64,000 bases of DNA from Avena insularis. Taxonomy: Eukaryota; Streptophyta; Magnoliopsida; Poales; Poaceae. The notes beneath the pieces were generated by a model. The model made no database searches and was not told the origin of the DNA. It saw nothing but the letters and a program-made list of their open reading frames with translations. The DNA lies in the NCBI GenBank assembly GCA_023614405.1, contig CM042691.1, forward strand, positions 168,364,927 to 168,428,926, written 5' to 3'. Position numbers and translations under genes: made by a program. This document shows, in pieces, positions 31,919-43,668 of this stretch (the first letter of the stretch is position 1; the number at the start of each line of letters is the position of its first letter).

Positions 31919-34900
31919 TAGACCTCGCTTGTCCCCAAGCGAAAACTAAGCTCAGGAAACATGTCCACAGGTTTATGGAGTGAAGTGTCGATAAAAATAA
32001 TACGGGCAAGAAGCATCACACTTACCAATATACAACTCATAGAAGAAAGCAACTCACCATTATATAACTTAACTTTCCACAAGTATGGGAGTCACAATAA
32101 AGATTCATAAAGATAAATCATAATTGGGAATGGCAAACTTTGTTCTTGGTCAGAGAATAGTTTGTAAACAGTTTTCAAGCAAAGCTTTTGTAAAGAAGTT
32201 TATAACAGGAGTACTCTTTTCTCAAACATAAAAGGCTTTTCACAATGATGGGTTTCAAAGTAATACTCATTTATATAAGAGTCTTGTGTAAAACAAGAAA
32301 GATAAGGAACATGATTGAATAAATCATCATATGAATGATTGAAACACAACAACTCAAATTCTTGCTGGAGATAGAGAGGAATAGGTTTACTAACTCAACT
32401 TAGAAGAAGAAGAAAGGGCCTTCACAGAGGGAAGCAGGGATTTCAAGTTCATAAAGAGCTTTCAAAAAATTATGATACTTACTAGCTTTGAGCTCTCATT
32501 GCCCCTATCATAAGCATCTTGAGGTTATTAAGGTTAAAGTGAACAAACATGGAGTATATGCTTGATGAAATATAAGTTGGCAATCTCATGTCCCTTGAGT
32601 ACGAGGGACACTCCTCATGCTACTCAACTTTAGTTACCGGTAAGTCCTTGTCATAGTAAGTACATGTATATCATAGAGAACCGCCAATGGGGTACCCCTT
32701 ACACATGATACAAGATCTATCCCATATCAAAATTACAAGGAAAGCAGACAATGAGCATGTCTAATTTACCATGGGAAATAGTGGTTTTTTCTCTCTTTCC
32801 TCTTTTCAATATGTCTCTTTCTTTAAAAGAAGAAAGCTTCATAGATTGCTCACTATGGTGATACTGCAAGTTTCCACCATGATTAGGCATGCATTAGGCT
32901 AGCGGCCCTGGCGTTTCTCTAACACACATACATAACTCCATGGACTTACAAGCTCCCCTTTATTTCACACCGACGACATACGCAAACAAAAGAGCATGAC
33001 ATCAACTGGGTAGATATTTACAAGTGTTGAAAGAGTTCCCCGTGACAGCACGGTTCTGCTAATCCCAACATATAGGTGCAAGCATATACAACTTCGATGA
33101 CATAATGGTTCAAGTTTATTAGGGGCAATAAAATAAGGTGTGCCATAAAGTTCGTGAGAGCTTTACTAACTAGTTTTCACATAGCAAAAGAATTTTTAAT
33201 TTGAAAGATAGATGAAGCTTGAGAATTTGCTTGGAATAGCAATAATGCTAACAGGTAGATATGGTGGACACAAATGGCACAGGTTTTGGTTTAAAGGATT
33301 GGATGCATGAGAAGTACTCCTTCTCAGTACCGTTTTTTTAGCTATCAAGGCTGGGTAGCAAGCAAAAGAGTTGGAGGAAACAAGTAAACATACAAGTGAT
33401 AAAGCCAAACATGCATTCTTCCTTGAAGACAAAAAAGATCTTAAATAAATAATAATAAGCTTATGAGCCAATCAAGAAAGAACGAAAACGATATAAAATA
33501 CCTGTAAGTGCTTTTCTCTTTTCCTTTCAAACCTCAAAAAGTGTTGCTACTGACCAGAGCTCGGCTTGCCAAGACCAATTTAGATTTACTTGATGCTCCC
33601 AAAGTGATACCAATACTAATCAACAAGATCAATCATATAATAGAGATTGCAAACTAAAATAAGAAGTACAAAAAGTAAAAGATGAAACTTCTCATTAATA
33701 TTGCATAAAGGCACTCACACCAAGGGATACATAGATAACCAACTAAAGGAGAGATACTTCCACAATGCAAACCATCCTATATGATAAATTCTCTATTCAA
33801 GATATGACTCTACTAAAAAGGAAAAAATATATAAGATAATGATGTGATACCGCGGCACTCCCCCAAGCTTGGAACAAGCCAAGGGGATGCCAAAACCTGA
33901 TGACGAATTACTCCCTTGGTGGTGGTGGTGTTTCCTTGATAAGATTTTCAATCAGCTTCCTCAAATCTTCAATCTTGAAGGTTAGAGTACGAATCAACTT
34001 CGAATTATGCTCAATGCAGTTCATGATCATGTTGGACCAAGAATCCTAGTCCTTGTTATTCTTCCCCTAGTGTTCCTCCTTAGAGTGTTCCTTCACTGCA
34101 TGGTTAGAACGATGCATATTCGAACTAGAAAGTAACTTCCCTTTGGGCATCTTTTGGAATTGCTGCTCATGTATAAGAGTGTGGAAGGGGTTCTTGGTGC
34201 GTGGAGGAAGTGACCGTGGAGCGAGGCAATGATGCGGAGGTTTCCCTCCAATAGACATCCGTGCTGTCCTCCTGAGCTTGATAGGGTTTTCCACCACTCC
34301 AATGCTTGTGACGGTAGCGCGGGTGTCCGGATGCTCGTCCTCCTTCATGTCCTCTTCATCCCCAACCAAGATCTCCTCCTCCTTGGGGTTTTAAAGATCA
34401 TCTTCCAGGGGCTTCTTTCCCTTGTCATTGGTGGAGACCATGGTGCCTCTAAAATTGAGAAAATTTCTTGACAGAAACAGATCGAAACGAAAACACGATG
34501 AGAACACGAGATACAAACCTCGGGGGATCCAGGGGGTTATATATTACAAACTTTTACTACATAAGGAAGTTACTGTGCGAAAACGGGGTGGAGACAGACT
34601 CTAGGGGCTCACACCCCCTGGTGGCGCGGCCAGCTGGGGCCCGCGCCACTGGTGGGTGTGGCCCACCCAGGCTCCGTTTCCTCCTTTTTTTCGTCTCGTA
34701 ACTTTCCATATGGAATAAAAACATAAAAAATTTAAAGAGATAAGTTTTTCGTGAACCTTTTGTTTTCCCCACTTTTACCTATGCGGAAATGGACTCTACA
34801 GATTCCTTCTATGCAACACTTGAAAGTCCCTAATATATAAAGCCTCACACAAACTTCATTAGCAACATTAATGTATGCAAAAACAATAAACCTTTGGGCT

Positions 34901-35385
34901 CACATTTTAACTAAAATCCAACAAAACAAAAGCTACTTAAACAACTCGTTTCGAAAACCCAAAAAGAATTTAAAAGAAGGTTGATTTAAGAGGCAAATGC
35001 AAAATATGGCAAAAATCTGTCAAAACAGACCAGCAGGTAAAGATTGATTTTTCGAAAAAATTCTGTTTCTCAAATCAAAAAGTGCAAGACTAATGTAAGT
35101 TGGATAAAATTTGGGGCACAAGCACAGAAAATTACAGCTCCATCCGTAATATTGAGATCCTTCATGAATTTTTACAATGCAGCACAAAAATCTGTCCTAG
35201 GACAACTTCTCACAACTCCTCTACTTCTCAAAAGTGGTTGATCTTGACACAAAAACCAAACAAAAAGGATAAGGAGAGGTTATTACAAGAAATAACTTAC
35301 AAGACTCAATAAAACTATTGGGTTATCTCCCAAGAAGTACTTTTCTTTAATGCCTTTAAGTTAGGCTTGATAATTTCAAACATGC
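31919..35385 (-). other. Gypsy-A internal non-coding block
   Basis: About 3.5 kb without a plausible coding frame on either strand. Several parts correspond to the internal block of Gypsy-C: 32440-32600 to 40215-40380, 32880-33180 to 40640-40970, 34990-35045 to 42020-42070, and 35325-35365 to 42350-42395. These matches keep the same order. The strongest shared segments include gacagcacggttctgctaat and aatctgtcaaaacagaccag. The function, if any, is unknown; it could be decayed pol or packaging/regulatory RNA. Confidence 0.7.
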
Positions 35386-36341
35386 TCACATAAGAGATAT
35401 AGATTTGAAGTGAAAGAGAGCATCAAGAATCAAATATCCAACACATTTGAGTCTATCCCACTTCCTATGCAAGGGAGTTTCATGAGAAAACAAATTGTTG
35501 AAACAAAAGGACACTAGCATAGGAAGACAAAACAAGTGCAACTTCAGATATTTCAACATAAAGCGGGGAAACTTAATATTATCGAGATGCATAAAACCAT
35601 GTTTCCCTTTCTCATAATAACCTTCGGTAGCACTTTGAATAAATTTGACAATGTAACTATCACACGAAACAACTCTGTCATCAAAATGATCATACTTACA
35701 ATCATCAAAAAGAGGTCTAAGGTCATAAACTGGATCCATAGAAGCAAGTTGTTCAACCCTAAAATCCTCATTAGACAATTCATTTTCATAAGGAGCTTTA
35801 GCAAATTTGTAAAAGTTAAACTCATAAGAATCTCCATCAAACTTAGTTAAAACTTTCTCCTTCTTACAATCTACAATAGCTCCACAAGAAAGGACTACCA
35901 AAAATGATAGGACAAGTTTTACTAGCTTCAGAACCAAGCACTAGAAAATCATCAAGATATTTAATCTTACCACAAAGAACCTGCACATCTCTTACAATGC
36001 TAGTTGGACAGACTGTCTCTCTATTAGCAAGGTGAATAATCACAAGGACCAATTTCATGCATAATTTCTCTGTAAAGCTCATCAGGAATAGCACTAGAAC
36101 TAGCACCAATATCACATAAACCATAATAGCAATGATCATCAATTCTAACAGAAAGCATAGGGACACTAGCTTTCCTAGCTTTACTAGGATGAGAGACAAT
36201 ATTAGAAGCGTCTTCGCAGAAGACAATGTGCCCATCTTCTACATTTTTAGTGACAAGGTCTTTCATAATGGCTACTACCGGTTCAATATTTATTTGTTCA
36301 CCAGGTTCAACAGCTTTCTTTTTTACTTTTGCTAACCACAT
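35386..36341 (-). pseudogene. Gypsy-A protease region
   Basis: Three overlapping minus-strand frames cover one protease-like domain. The frame at 36024-36341 has VPMLSVRIDDHCYYGLCDIGASSSAIP, where the retropepsin DTG is CDIGASSS (Asp-Ile-Gly). The frame at 35864-36235 continues with the ILGRPFL-like block (IIFGSPFLWS). The frame at 35386-35937 continues with IVDCKKEKVLTKFDGDSYEFNF, a conserved segment after the protease in this group. Two frameshifts are needed to join them. A degenerate aspartic protease for gag processing is the likely origin. Confidence 0.7.
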
Positions 36342-36987
36342 TAGCCATAATAAAATGTTCCTTTACCTTGGCAGGGAAAGGTATATTCTCAATATAAGGT
36401 TCAGGCAAAGTAGGATCAACAATACAAACTTCAGTGTTTCTAACAGGAACATGATTAACAATATCTTTATAAGGTGCATGGTACTTGTTCCACTCCTTTT
36501 TAGGAATTTCTATATAAGAGGAGAAGGCCTTAAAACAATTGGCAATACTTTGAGAATCAAGACCATACCCGGTACTAATATCATGAAAGTCATCATTTCC
36601 CATAAAAGATTCAATGCATTCATAATCATAATTTATACCTGACTTTATTCCTTTGTCATTCTCCCATGCTTCAGTGTTTTCTTGAATACGGTCTAGAAGA
36701 TCCCATTTAGCTTCTTCCTTCATACGTGTGAATGATCCAGCGCAAGAAGCATCTAACAAATCTTTATCATGAAGAGAAAGCCTTGTATAAAATTTATTAA
36801 TAATAATATTCTTAGGGATTTCATGAATAGGACATTTAAGCATTAGTAACTTCAATCTCCCCCAAGCTTGGGCTGTACTCTCTCCATCACGAGGCCAAAA
36901 GTTATATATTTGATTCCTATCCTTATGAATCTCAATGGGAGGATAGAATTTAGAATAAATGAGGGGTACTATTTCCTCCCATTCCAT
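36307..36987 (-). pseudogene. gag: Gypsy-A gag, main part
   Basis: 226 codons. It contains the retrotransposon gag (capsid) block: EEIVPLIYSKFYPP, then NFWPRDGESTAQAWGRLKLL and CPIHEIPKNIIINKFYTRL, in a typical order for Athila/Sabrina-like elements. It is followed by a hydrophilic region without a zinc knuckle. The start is set by a preceding frame break; the N-terminus of gag is in another frame at 37046-37273. It overlaps the protease frame by 35 bases. Confidence 0.8.
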
Positions 36988-37045
36988 AGATTGTCCATTC
37001 TTCAGATCTTCCTTTCAATGATATAGAGAGTAACTTCTTCTTCAC

Positions 37046-37273
37046 CTATTCAGTTGTGATACCTGCACACTTAAACAACCCGCATAATTCATGGATAAAA
37101 ATCAATTGATCACCAGGATGGATAGTTCCATCCCCAAAATAATAATTATCCATAACACGATCAACAATTCTTATAGGTATCTTAAAAGGATCTATCTCAA
37201 CAGGTGGTGGTTCATCTACTACCCTAACAGTGGTAGTAGATTTCCCAAATAGGAAACCTAGTGGGTTATCCAT
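37046..37273 (-). pseudogene. gag: Gypsy-A gag N-terminus
   Basis: From an ATG at 37273 the frame reads MDNPLGFLFGKS and continues through PFKIPIRIVDRVMDNYYFGDGTIHPGDQLIFIHELCGLFKCAGI to a stop at 37046. The P-I-R and HPGDQL blocks are typical of the N-terminus of gag in RT-less Gypsy elements of Pooideae, by memory. It lies about 90 bases from the PBS-like site and is separated from the main gag frame by a frameshift. Confidence 0.7.
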
Positions 37274-37362
37274 ATTGGAAATAAAGTAGCAAACAGAAAT
37301 AAAAAGCAATACTCATAGTAGAAGTTTCCATTACCAGTTCCACTCTTCAATAGCGCTTCACT

Positions 37363-37380
37363 CCCCGGCAATGGCGCCGG
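37363..37380 (-). other. Primer-binding-site-like sequence of Gypsy-A
   Basis: ccccggcaatggcgccgg on the plus strand; the element strand reads ccggcgccattgccgggg, like the TGGCGCC-type site used by many plant Gypsy elements. It is separated from the LTR end by about ten bases. Confidence 0.55.
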
Positions 37381-37390
37381 AAAATAGTCT

Positions 37391-38855
37391 TGATGACCCA
37401 CAAGTATAGGGTGTATCGTAGTACTTTTGATACATAGGAGTGTCAATCCCAACGAGGAGCATAAGGTGTTAACTAGTGGTATCGAGCAGAAAATCTCTGT
37501 AAATACTTAGCAAACAGATTTTTAGGGGTTTTCAATATAGCAAGGAAATAAAGTGCAAGTAAATAAAGGACAAGCCGGTGGTAATACTTATGAGGACCAA
37601 ACATTCTTGAGGACACATGGGAATAATGTCAAGTGCTTTCATTTCATATAGTTGATTAATCTTCTTTGGTTTTATAAGTTTTGTGTGGGTGAACCTGTGC
37701 TAATGTACCGACCTTACTTGGACTAATACATACTTGTGATTAAACCCCTTGCAAGCATCCGCAACTACAAGAAAGTAATTAAGATAAAAACCTAACCACA
37801 GCCTTAAACTCTGAGATCCTACACTCCCTTGTGCAAAGGTTTCCTAACGGGGGTTCAGGTTTCTGTCACTCCGACAACCCCATAGTTAGTAGCCAAATAC
37901 ACAATGCATTCCCCTAGTCCAATAAATGGTGAAGTATCATGTAGTCGACGTTCACATGACATCACTAGAAGAATAGCACCACAACTTAAATATTAAACCA
38001 TTGAATAATACCTCAACACAATTCCACTACTAACAACATGACTTCTCCCATGTCCTAAGGAAGTAAACGAACTACTCACGAGACATCATATGGATCAAGA
38101 TTAGAGATGATATAATGAAGGACAACAATCTGAACATAAAAAATAATTGAATTGTTCCACTCACAAGCATCAACTACAATAGGAATCAACACCGGGGAAG
38201 TTTCCCCTAAGAACTATGCAAGATTCAACACAATTGTTAAAGTGGGATGGAGTGGAGATGATGGTGCTGGTGGATATGATGGTGCAAAATTCAACGCAAT
38301 TGATCCCGATGAAGTCTAGCTTGATGACGGTGTTGATGGCGATGACCTCCCCTCTATGGGAATGAATTTCCCTGGCATAAATCTGTCTGCTGGAGAGCTC
38401 TTTCTCTCTCTGTAATTTCTGCCCCGTAGAGGCGGAAGAATCTTTCTGTGGTTGCTCCCTGAACTTTAGGGTTTCGGGAGGAAGATATAGGCGAAGGGGC
38501 AGAGCTAGGGGTGGGCCAGGGTGGCCTCACCCCCTGTAGGCACGGCCCAAGGTGGCCCATGCCTGGGGGGTGTGGGCCCCCTGTGGCCCAACTCCGCCTC
38601 CCCTTTTGGCTTCCTTCGTCTTCTGGAAAAATAGAATTTTCCATAGTTTTTCTGGTATATTTCTGATCTTCGCGAAAATTGCATCTAGACACCGCTTTTT
38701 TCCATAAGAATCCGGACTCCGGCAGTTCATCCTCCAAGAATCACCCAACATGCAAAAACAGATGAAAATACATAAATATTACCTCTTAATATGAAATATA
38801 TCAATGAATAGAAGAAATTTAGGATATAGACTAGTGATGCAAAATGGACGTATCA
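37391..38855 (-). repeat. 5' LTR of Gypsy-A
   Basis: 1465 bp, tgatgaccca...cgtatca on the plus strand. It is the partner of 30406-31904. Differences are substitutions plus the two indel sites noted there. The minus open frame at 38354-38737 is the counterpart of one in the other LTR. Confidence 0.9.
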
Positions 38856-39717
38856 ATTCACCTTCAGGTTATCATCCGAACCCCCTTTAGTATTAAGTTG
38901 CAAGCAACGGATAACTATATTAAGCAATGTGTGTAAAGTAAACAATACAATTGTTCCATGAAAAAGAGATTGTTGTTTTCTCCCTAGTGGCAACTGCACA
39001 TCTACAACCTTAGAGATTTCTGTCAATTCCCCAGATTCAATAGAGGCATGAAACCACTATCGAGCATAAATACTCCCTCTTGGAGTCACTAGCATCTACT
39101 TGACCAAGATAGATACTAGAAACGAACAACATGCAAGATCTCAAACAACACAGACATGATAGAATCAATAATCATAAGACATGATAGAATCAATAATCAA
39201 TCTGACATAATAATCTCAATATCCATCGGATCCCCGCAAACACAACATGCATGGTTACAAAATAGATGATCTTGATCATGAACGGAGCTCACAAGATCTA
39301 AACATGATAGCACAAGGGAGGAGAATAAACCATCTAGTTACTGTATAGACCCATAGTCCAAGGTGGAACTACTCACGCATTATACTGGAGGCTGGCATGG
39401 TAATGAAGAAGGCCTCCAGGATGATCTCTCCGCTCCTATAGGGTGCCGGGAAGAGCTTCAGATCCCCCTATCTAGGGACGATGGTGCCGACGGCTATGGA
39501 CTGTCTCTGTGTTCGTCTCAGTGAAATATTGACTGTGGCTTTTGTCCCGTCCAATTCCAAGAATAATTCCTTACTAGCTTTTCTGAAACCAAAAACAACA
39601 AAAACAGGTAGGTAAGTGTAGACAAAGTGTAGAATAAAAGTGTAGACAAAGCAAAGAAAAGTTGATACTAAACAAGCATGGAACATAAAAAATTATAGAT
39701 ATGTTTACGACGTATGA
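38856..39717 (-). repeat. Gypsy-C 3' LTR, last piece
   Basis: Starts with the target duplicate attca and continues accttcaggttatcatccgaa. From about 39280 it matches the 5' LTR piece at 43669-44318 (gagctcacaagat, the ggaactactcacgcat block, the caagcatggaacataaaaaattatagat block). It ends cgtatga at 39717, where the partner has cgtatca. In the partner the region between about 43900 and 44080 has more sequence, so the two copies differ by an indel of some 180 bases. Confidence 0.75.
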
Positions 39718-39732
39718 AGCATCCCCAAGCTT
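39718..39732 (-). other. Polypurine tract of Gypsy-C
   Basis: agcatccccaagctt on the plus strand (aagcttggggatgct on the element strand), next to the LTR end. Confidence 0.8.
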
Positions 39733-42410
39733 AACTCCTGCTCGTTCTCGAGTAGGTAAGTGATAAAAAGAATAATTTTTGAGGTGACATGCACAATCAC
39801 AATCATGATCAAACCATTTGCAAGCATTCAAACCTGGGATCAAAGAACTCTAAACATGAGCATGAAATATGAAGTTCTAATAGTAGGACAAAGTAACTAT
39901 GCTGCAACATGAAAGGATACAAACAAAGATCATGAATAACAATGCATTGAGAGACGTTTGTTTGTTTCACATATAGAAAACATAGCATAGTGGCATTCAG
40001 CTTGTCCCTCATGGAATAGCAAAACAGAAATGCATAGGACACCTTCAAAGTTCATAAGGGTGAATAGATACAAATAGTTCAAGAACAAGCAATATCAACA
40101 TTATGAATCAGTAAATAAGTTTTGGGACAATGCACATATAACTAAGAATGGCAACTATGATCTCTTAATTGGTGCCTAAGGATAGAAGGTGGAGACTCAA
40201 TATAAAAGTGGAAGAAAGGCCCTTCATAGGGAAGAAGGGATTTCAAGTTTCATAAAGAGCTTCCAAAAAATTGGTACTTGTTAGCTTTCAGATCTCATTG
40301 CCCCTATCATAAGCATCTTCAAGTGATTAAGGTTAAAGTGAACAAAATATGGAGTATATGCTTGACAAAGTATAAGTTGGCGGTAAGTTCTTGTCATGGT
40401 AATTATATGTGTATCATAGAGAACAGCCAACGGGGTACCCCTTGCCTCATGACATAGGAGCTATCCCCATATCAAAATGACAAGGCAATAGACAATGAGA
40501 TCTCATCAATCTTCTTATTTACCATGGGAAAATGGTGCCTTTTTCTCTTCTTTCCTCTTTTTTTCTTGTTCTCTTTTTTTCTATCTCTCTCTTTTTTTAC
40601 AAGAAGAATGCTTCATAGATTGCTCACTATGGTGATGCTGTAAGTTTCCACCATGATTAGGTATGGCTTAGGCTAGCGGCCCAGGCGTTTCTCTAACACA
40701 TATACATAACTCCATGGACTTACAAGCTCCCTTTTTTTCACACCACCGACATCCATAAACAAAAGAGCATGATATCAACTGGGTAGATATTTACAGGTGT
40801 CGAAAGCGTTCTGCGTGACAGCACGGTTCTGCTAATTCCCAACTTATAAGTGCAATCATATACAACATAGATGACAAAATGGTTCAAGTTTAATAGGGGC
40901 AAGAAAAATAAAGTGTGCCATCAAGTTTTTGAGAGCTTTAATCACTAATTTTCACATAACATGTTTAATTTGGAAGATAGATAAAACAAGAATATAATTG
41001 GAATGGTGTAACACACCATGCATAGGAATTTATAGTGGACACTTTAGAATAACTTTGTTTCTTGGGAGTTGGATGCATGGGTAGAGCTTACTCAATACGA
41101 GTGGAGGCTAGCAAAAGACCAGGAGTGACTAACTAAGAGAGCAATAATGGCCATAATCATGCAGAGTGACAAAACATTATCAATCAAAGCATAAAGTGGT
41201 ATCACATGTCAAAGACTAAATGATCATAGAGGCTAAGGTGACTGGTTCATAGTCATAACATGGTGTGAGCATGTGCCAAGTCAACCCAAACAAAGCATCA
41301 AAGGAGAATACCACAATACTATGCTTTTGTATGCTAAAACAACACATGATTATTTCAAGGCACATTAAGCAATCCCAATTGTTTGGAACAAGTCATGCTA
41401 CAGAAATAATCACTAAGCATAAAGTCAAAACAACATCTAGCATGACATGATAAAGTCTAAGCCACAGTCAAAGCAAGCTCCCGTTGTCAGACTATAAGCA
41501 TAGAAATTTCTATTCCTTTCCAACACCAATCAACTTATTTGAAACAACACAGTGAAAGCGGGGGTCCAACTACTTTATTCAAGCAAACTAAGCAAACAAA
41601 AACAAAAAATGAATACCAAGATGCTCCAAGAACAACACAACAGTGCATGAAACAATAAAAACGAAGTGTCTAGAAAGACCTAAGATTTTTATTGATGAAG
41701 AAGGGGATGCCTTGGGCATCCCCAATCTTTGACGCTTGTACTTCTTGAATATTTCTTGGGGTGACACGGAGTGGTATCCCCAAGATTGAGCTTTTGTCCA
41801 TTCTTCATCTCATTACATCATTCTTTCCCTACACCTGAAAATTTCCTTCATACAAAACTTCACACAATCTTCATTAGCAACATTGGTGCATTCAAAAGTA
41901 ATGCACCTTTGGGTTTAGTTTCATAACAGCAAAACATTCATTAAAACACAATATACTGTAGCAAGTCCCTTTAAAATGCTTAATTTACCAAAGAGAACTC
42001 AAAAATAAATCGATAGAAGACAAATGCAAATAATGGCAGAAATCTGTCAAAACAGACCAGCAGGTAAAACCCAATTTTTTGAAGACCTTATGTTCCTCTA
42101 AAAAAGTGTTGAACTAACGAAAGTTAGCTAACAACCTGGGGGATTTATTCAGAAAATAACAGATCAATTCGACTTACAGAGATTTAACACGAATTTTTAC
42201 GGTGCAGCACAAAAATCTGTTTCAGGACAGCAACTCCCCAAATCTTACTTCCCTCTCATTAGAGGTTATTCTTGGCATAAAAATCAAATAAAAAGGATAA
42301 TGCGAGGTCATTACAGAGGTAATAACTTCCAAGACTGAATAAAACTACTGGGTTATCTCCCAAGAAGTACTTTTCTTTAACGCCTTTAAGTTAGGCACAA
42401 GAAGCAAGAA
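39733..42410 (-). other. Gypsy-C internal non-coding block
   Basis: About 2.7 kb with no plausible coding frame. It is similar in many segments to the Gypsy-A block at 31919-35385, in the same order and orientation, although the LTRs of the two elements are different. A pyrimidine-rich segment lies at about 40540-40610. No RT or integrase motif could be found. Confidence 0.7.
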
Positions 42411-42968
42411 TCAAGTATTTTCAAATGAAGAAGCATTAACATCAAACCTTGCTTTGAAAGGAGGAGCAAAAAGCAACTTCTCTCTCCTCATAGGGAAGTG
42501 TTCAATACCTTTCTTCAATGTAAATTGATATTTAATGGTGCCTTCTTTCATATCAATGACGTCACCAACAGTTCTAAGAAAATGTCTCCCCAAAGTAATA
42601 GGACAAGAAGCATTGTATTCAACATCCAAAACATAGAAATCAACAGGGACATAAGCATTACTAAACATAATAAGAACATCATTAACACTCCCCATGAGTT
42701 TCTTTTTAGCATTATCATTAAGTGGGACATCCACATAGCAATCTTCCAAAAGTGGCAAATCAAGCATTTCATAAATCTTTCTAGGCATAATAGAGACACT
42801 AGAACCAAGGTCACATGAAGGTTTGAGATCAAAGTTATTCATTTGCATATTAATGATGGGTTCCCATCTATCTTCTACTTTCCTAGGAATAGAAGCTTTG
42901 TTTTTCAATTTTTCTTCCTTAATTTTAATGAGAGCATCTGTAATGTGTTTGGTGAAAGCCATATTCAT
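42411..42968 (-). pseudogene. Gypsy-C protease
   Basis: 185 codons. Residues about 25-60 are EDRWEPIINMQMN then LKPSCDLGSSVSIMPRKIYEML, where the protease DTG reads DLG. Near residue 125 the CPITLGRHFLRTVGDVIDMKEG block corresponds to the ILGRPFL motif and the following sheet. It ends in a charged tail and a stop. This protein is at least partly intact, with a Thr to Leu change in the active site like other RT-less elements of this type; activity is doubtful. The start is the first in-frame Met and may not be the true one. Confidence 0.75.
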
Positions 42969-43310
42969 AGCACTAGCATTGGGACTTCTAGCAAGCTATT
43001 GTAGGAACATAATCACTTCGGAAATATTGTAACCATGAAGATCAAAATCAAACTTAGCATCACAGGTAGTATACTTGGTTTAGGCATTGTTGTAGGAGGC
43101 ATGGGGACTTCTTGTGGTTTACTAGCATCAATATTGGTGGTGGTAATAGTACAAATACTATTGTTTCTAGCAATTTCAGCTTCTCATTCCCACTTAGCAT
43201 GTAATTTAGCTAACAGTCTAACATTTTCATCAATAGTTACTTGTATGGCATGAGTAGCAGCAAATGTACTTTCCAAGGTTTCTGGTTTAGCAAAGGTACT
43301 TGTATGGCAT
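42969..43310 (-). pseudogene. gag: Gypsy-C gag, C-terminal remnant
   Basis: On the minus strand, broken frames upstream of the protease read as a Glu/Lys-rich helical tail with LAKLHAKWERE-like sequence (about 43180-43230), typical of the end of gag in this group. The rest of gag, the leader and primer-binding site are missing; the sequence changes at about 43310 to an unrelated LTR fragment. Confidence 0.5.
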
Positions 43311-43317
43311 GAGTAGC
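43238..43317. repeat. 21-bp direct repeat at a rearrangement border
   Basis: tacttgtatggcatgagtag plus c occurs at 43238-43258 and again at 43297-43317; the second copy ends exactly where the foreign LTR fragment begins. Confidence 0.85.
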
Positions 43318-43668
43318 CTTGGAGTGCAGGAGATGTTAGACTAATTGTATACTATGTAGGACTCTGTAACCTGTCCATCTAGGACTTTCCCTGTAACCCT
43401 AGGACCTGGCGACTATATAAGTCGGGCCTATGGGAGCCTTTAGGGCAAGACACAACTCATAACTTGCACAACGAACTGATCCCTGTAACTCGGCGTATTG
43501 CCATTATAGTGATTTATAGCAGGAGTAGGATTCCGCCACAGTTGTGGGGTCTGAACCTGGGTAAGCTGTGTTACCTCGTACGCGTCAACCTTCTGCCTTA
43601 CCCCACGTCTCTAAACACGAACTGTGAGGACCCCTCCATGGCGTACTCGTCGGCAATACCACGACAAA
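43311..43668 (+). repeat. Foreign LTR fragment inside Gypsy-C
   Basis: About 358 bases unlike the flanks. It contains a TATA box (ctatataagtcggg, 43413-43426), a leader-like region and an end cgaca (about 43668). The TATA surroundings match the fragment at about 1250-1400 on the minus strand. It looks like the promoter-to-end part of a Gypsy-type LTR in plus orientation. No coding sequence is present. Confidence 0.6.

Larger units (their letters stand above)
30406..38855 (-). mobile_element. Gypsy-A: RT-less Gypsy element (Sabrina/WHAM-like)
   Basis: 8450 bp, minus strand. LTRs at 30406-31904 (3') and 37391-38855 (5'), each beginning tgatga and ending gtatca on the plus strand. Order on the minus strand: PBS-like site, gag, protease, a long part without coding, polypurine tract. 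No RT, RNase H or integrase motif is present in either strand of 31921-35385, so it depends on other elements for movement or is an old deletion. The flanking five bases are atcca and attca, a target duplication with one change. Name by recall of LTR motifs. Confidence 0.85.
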
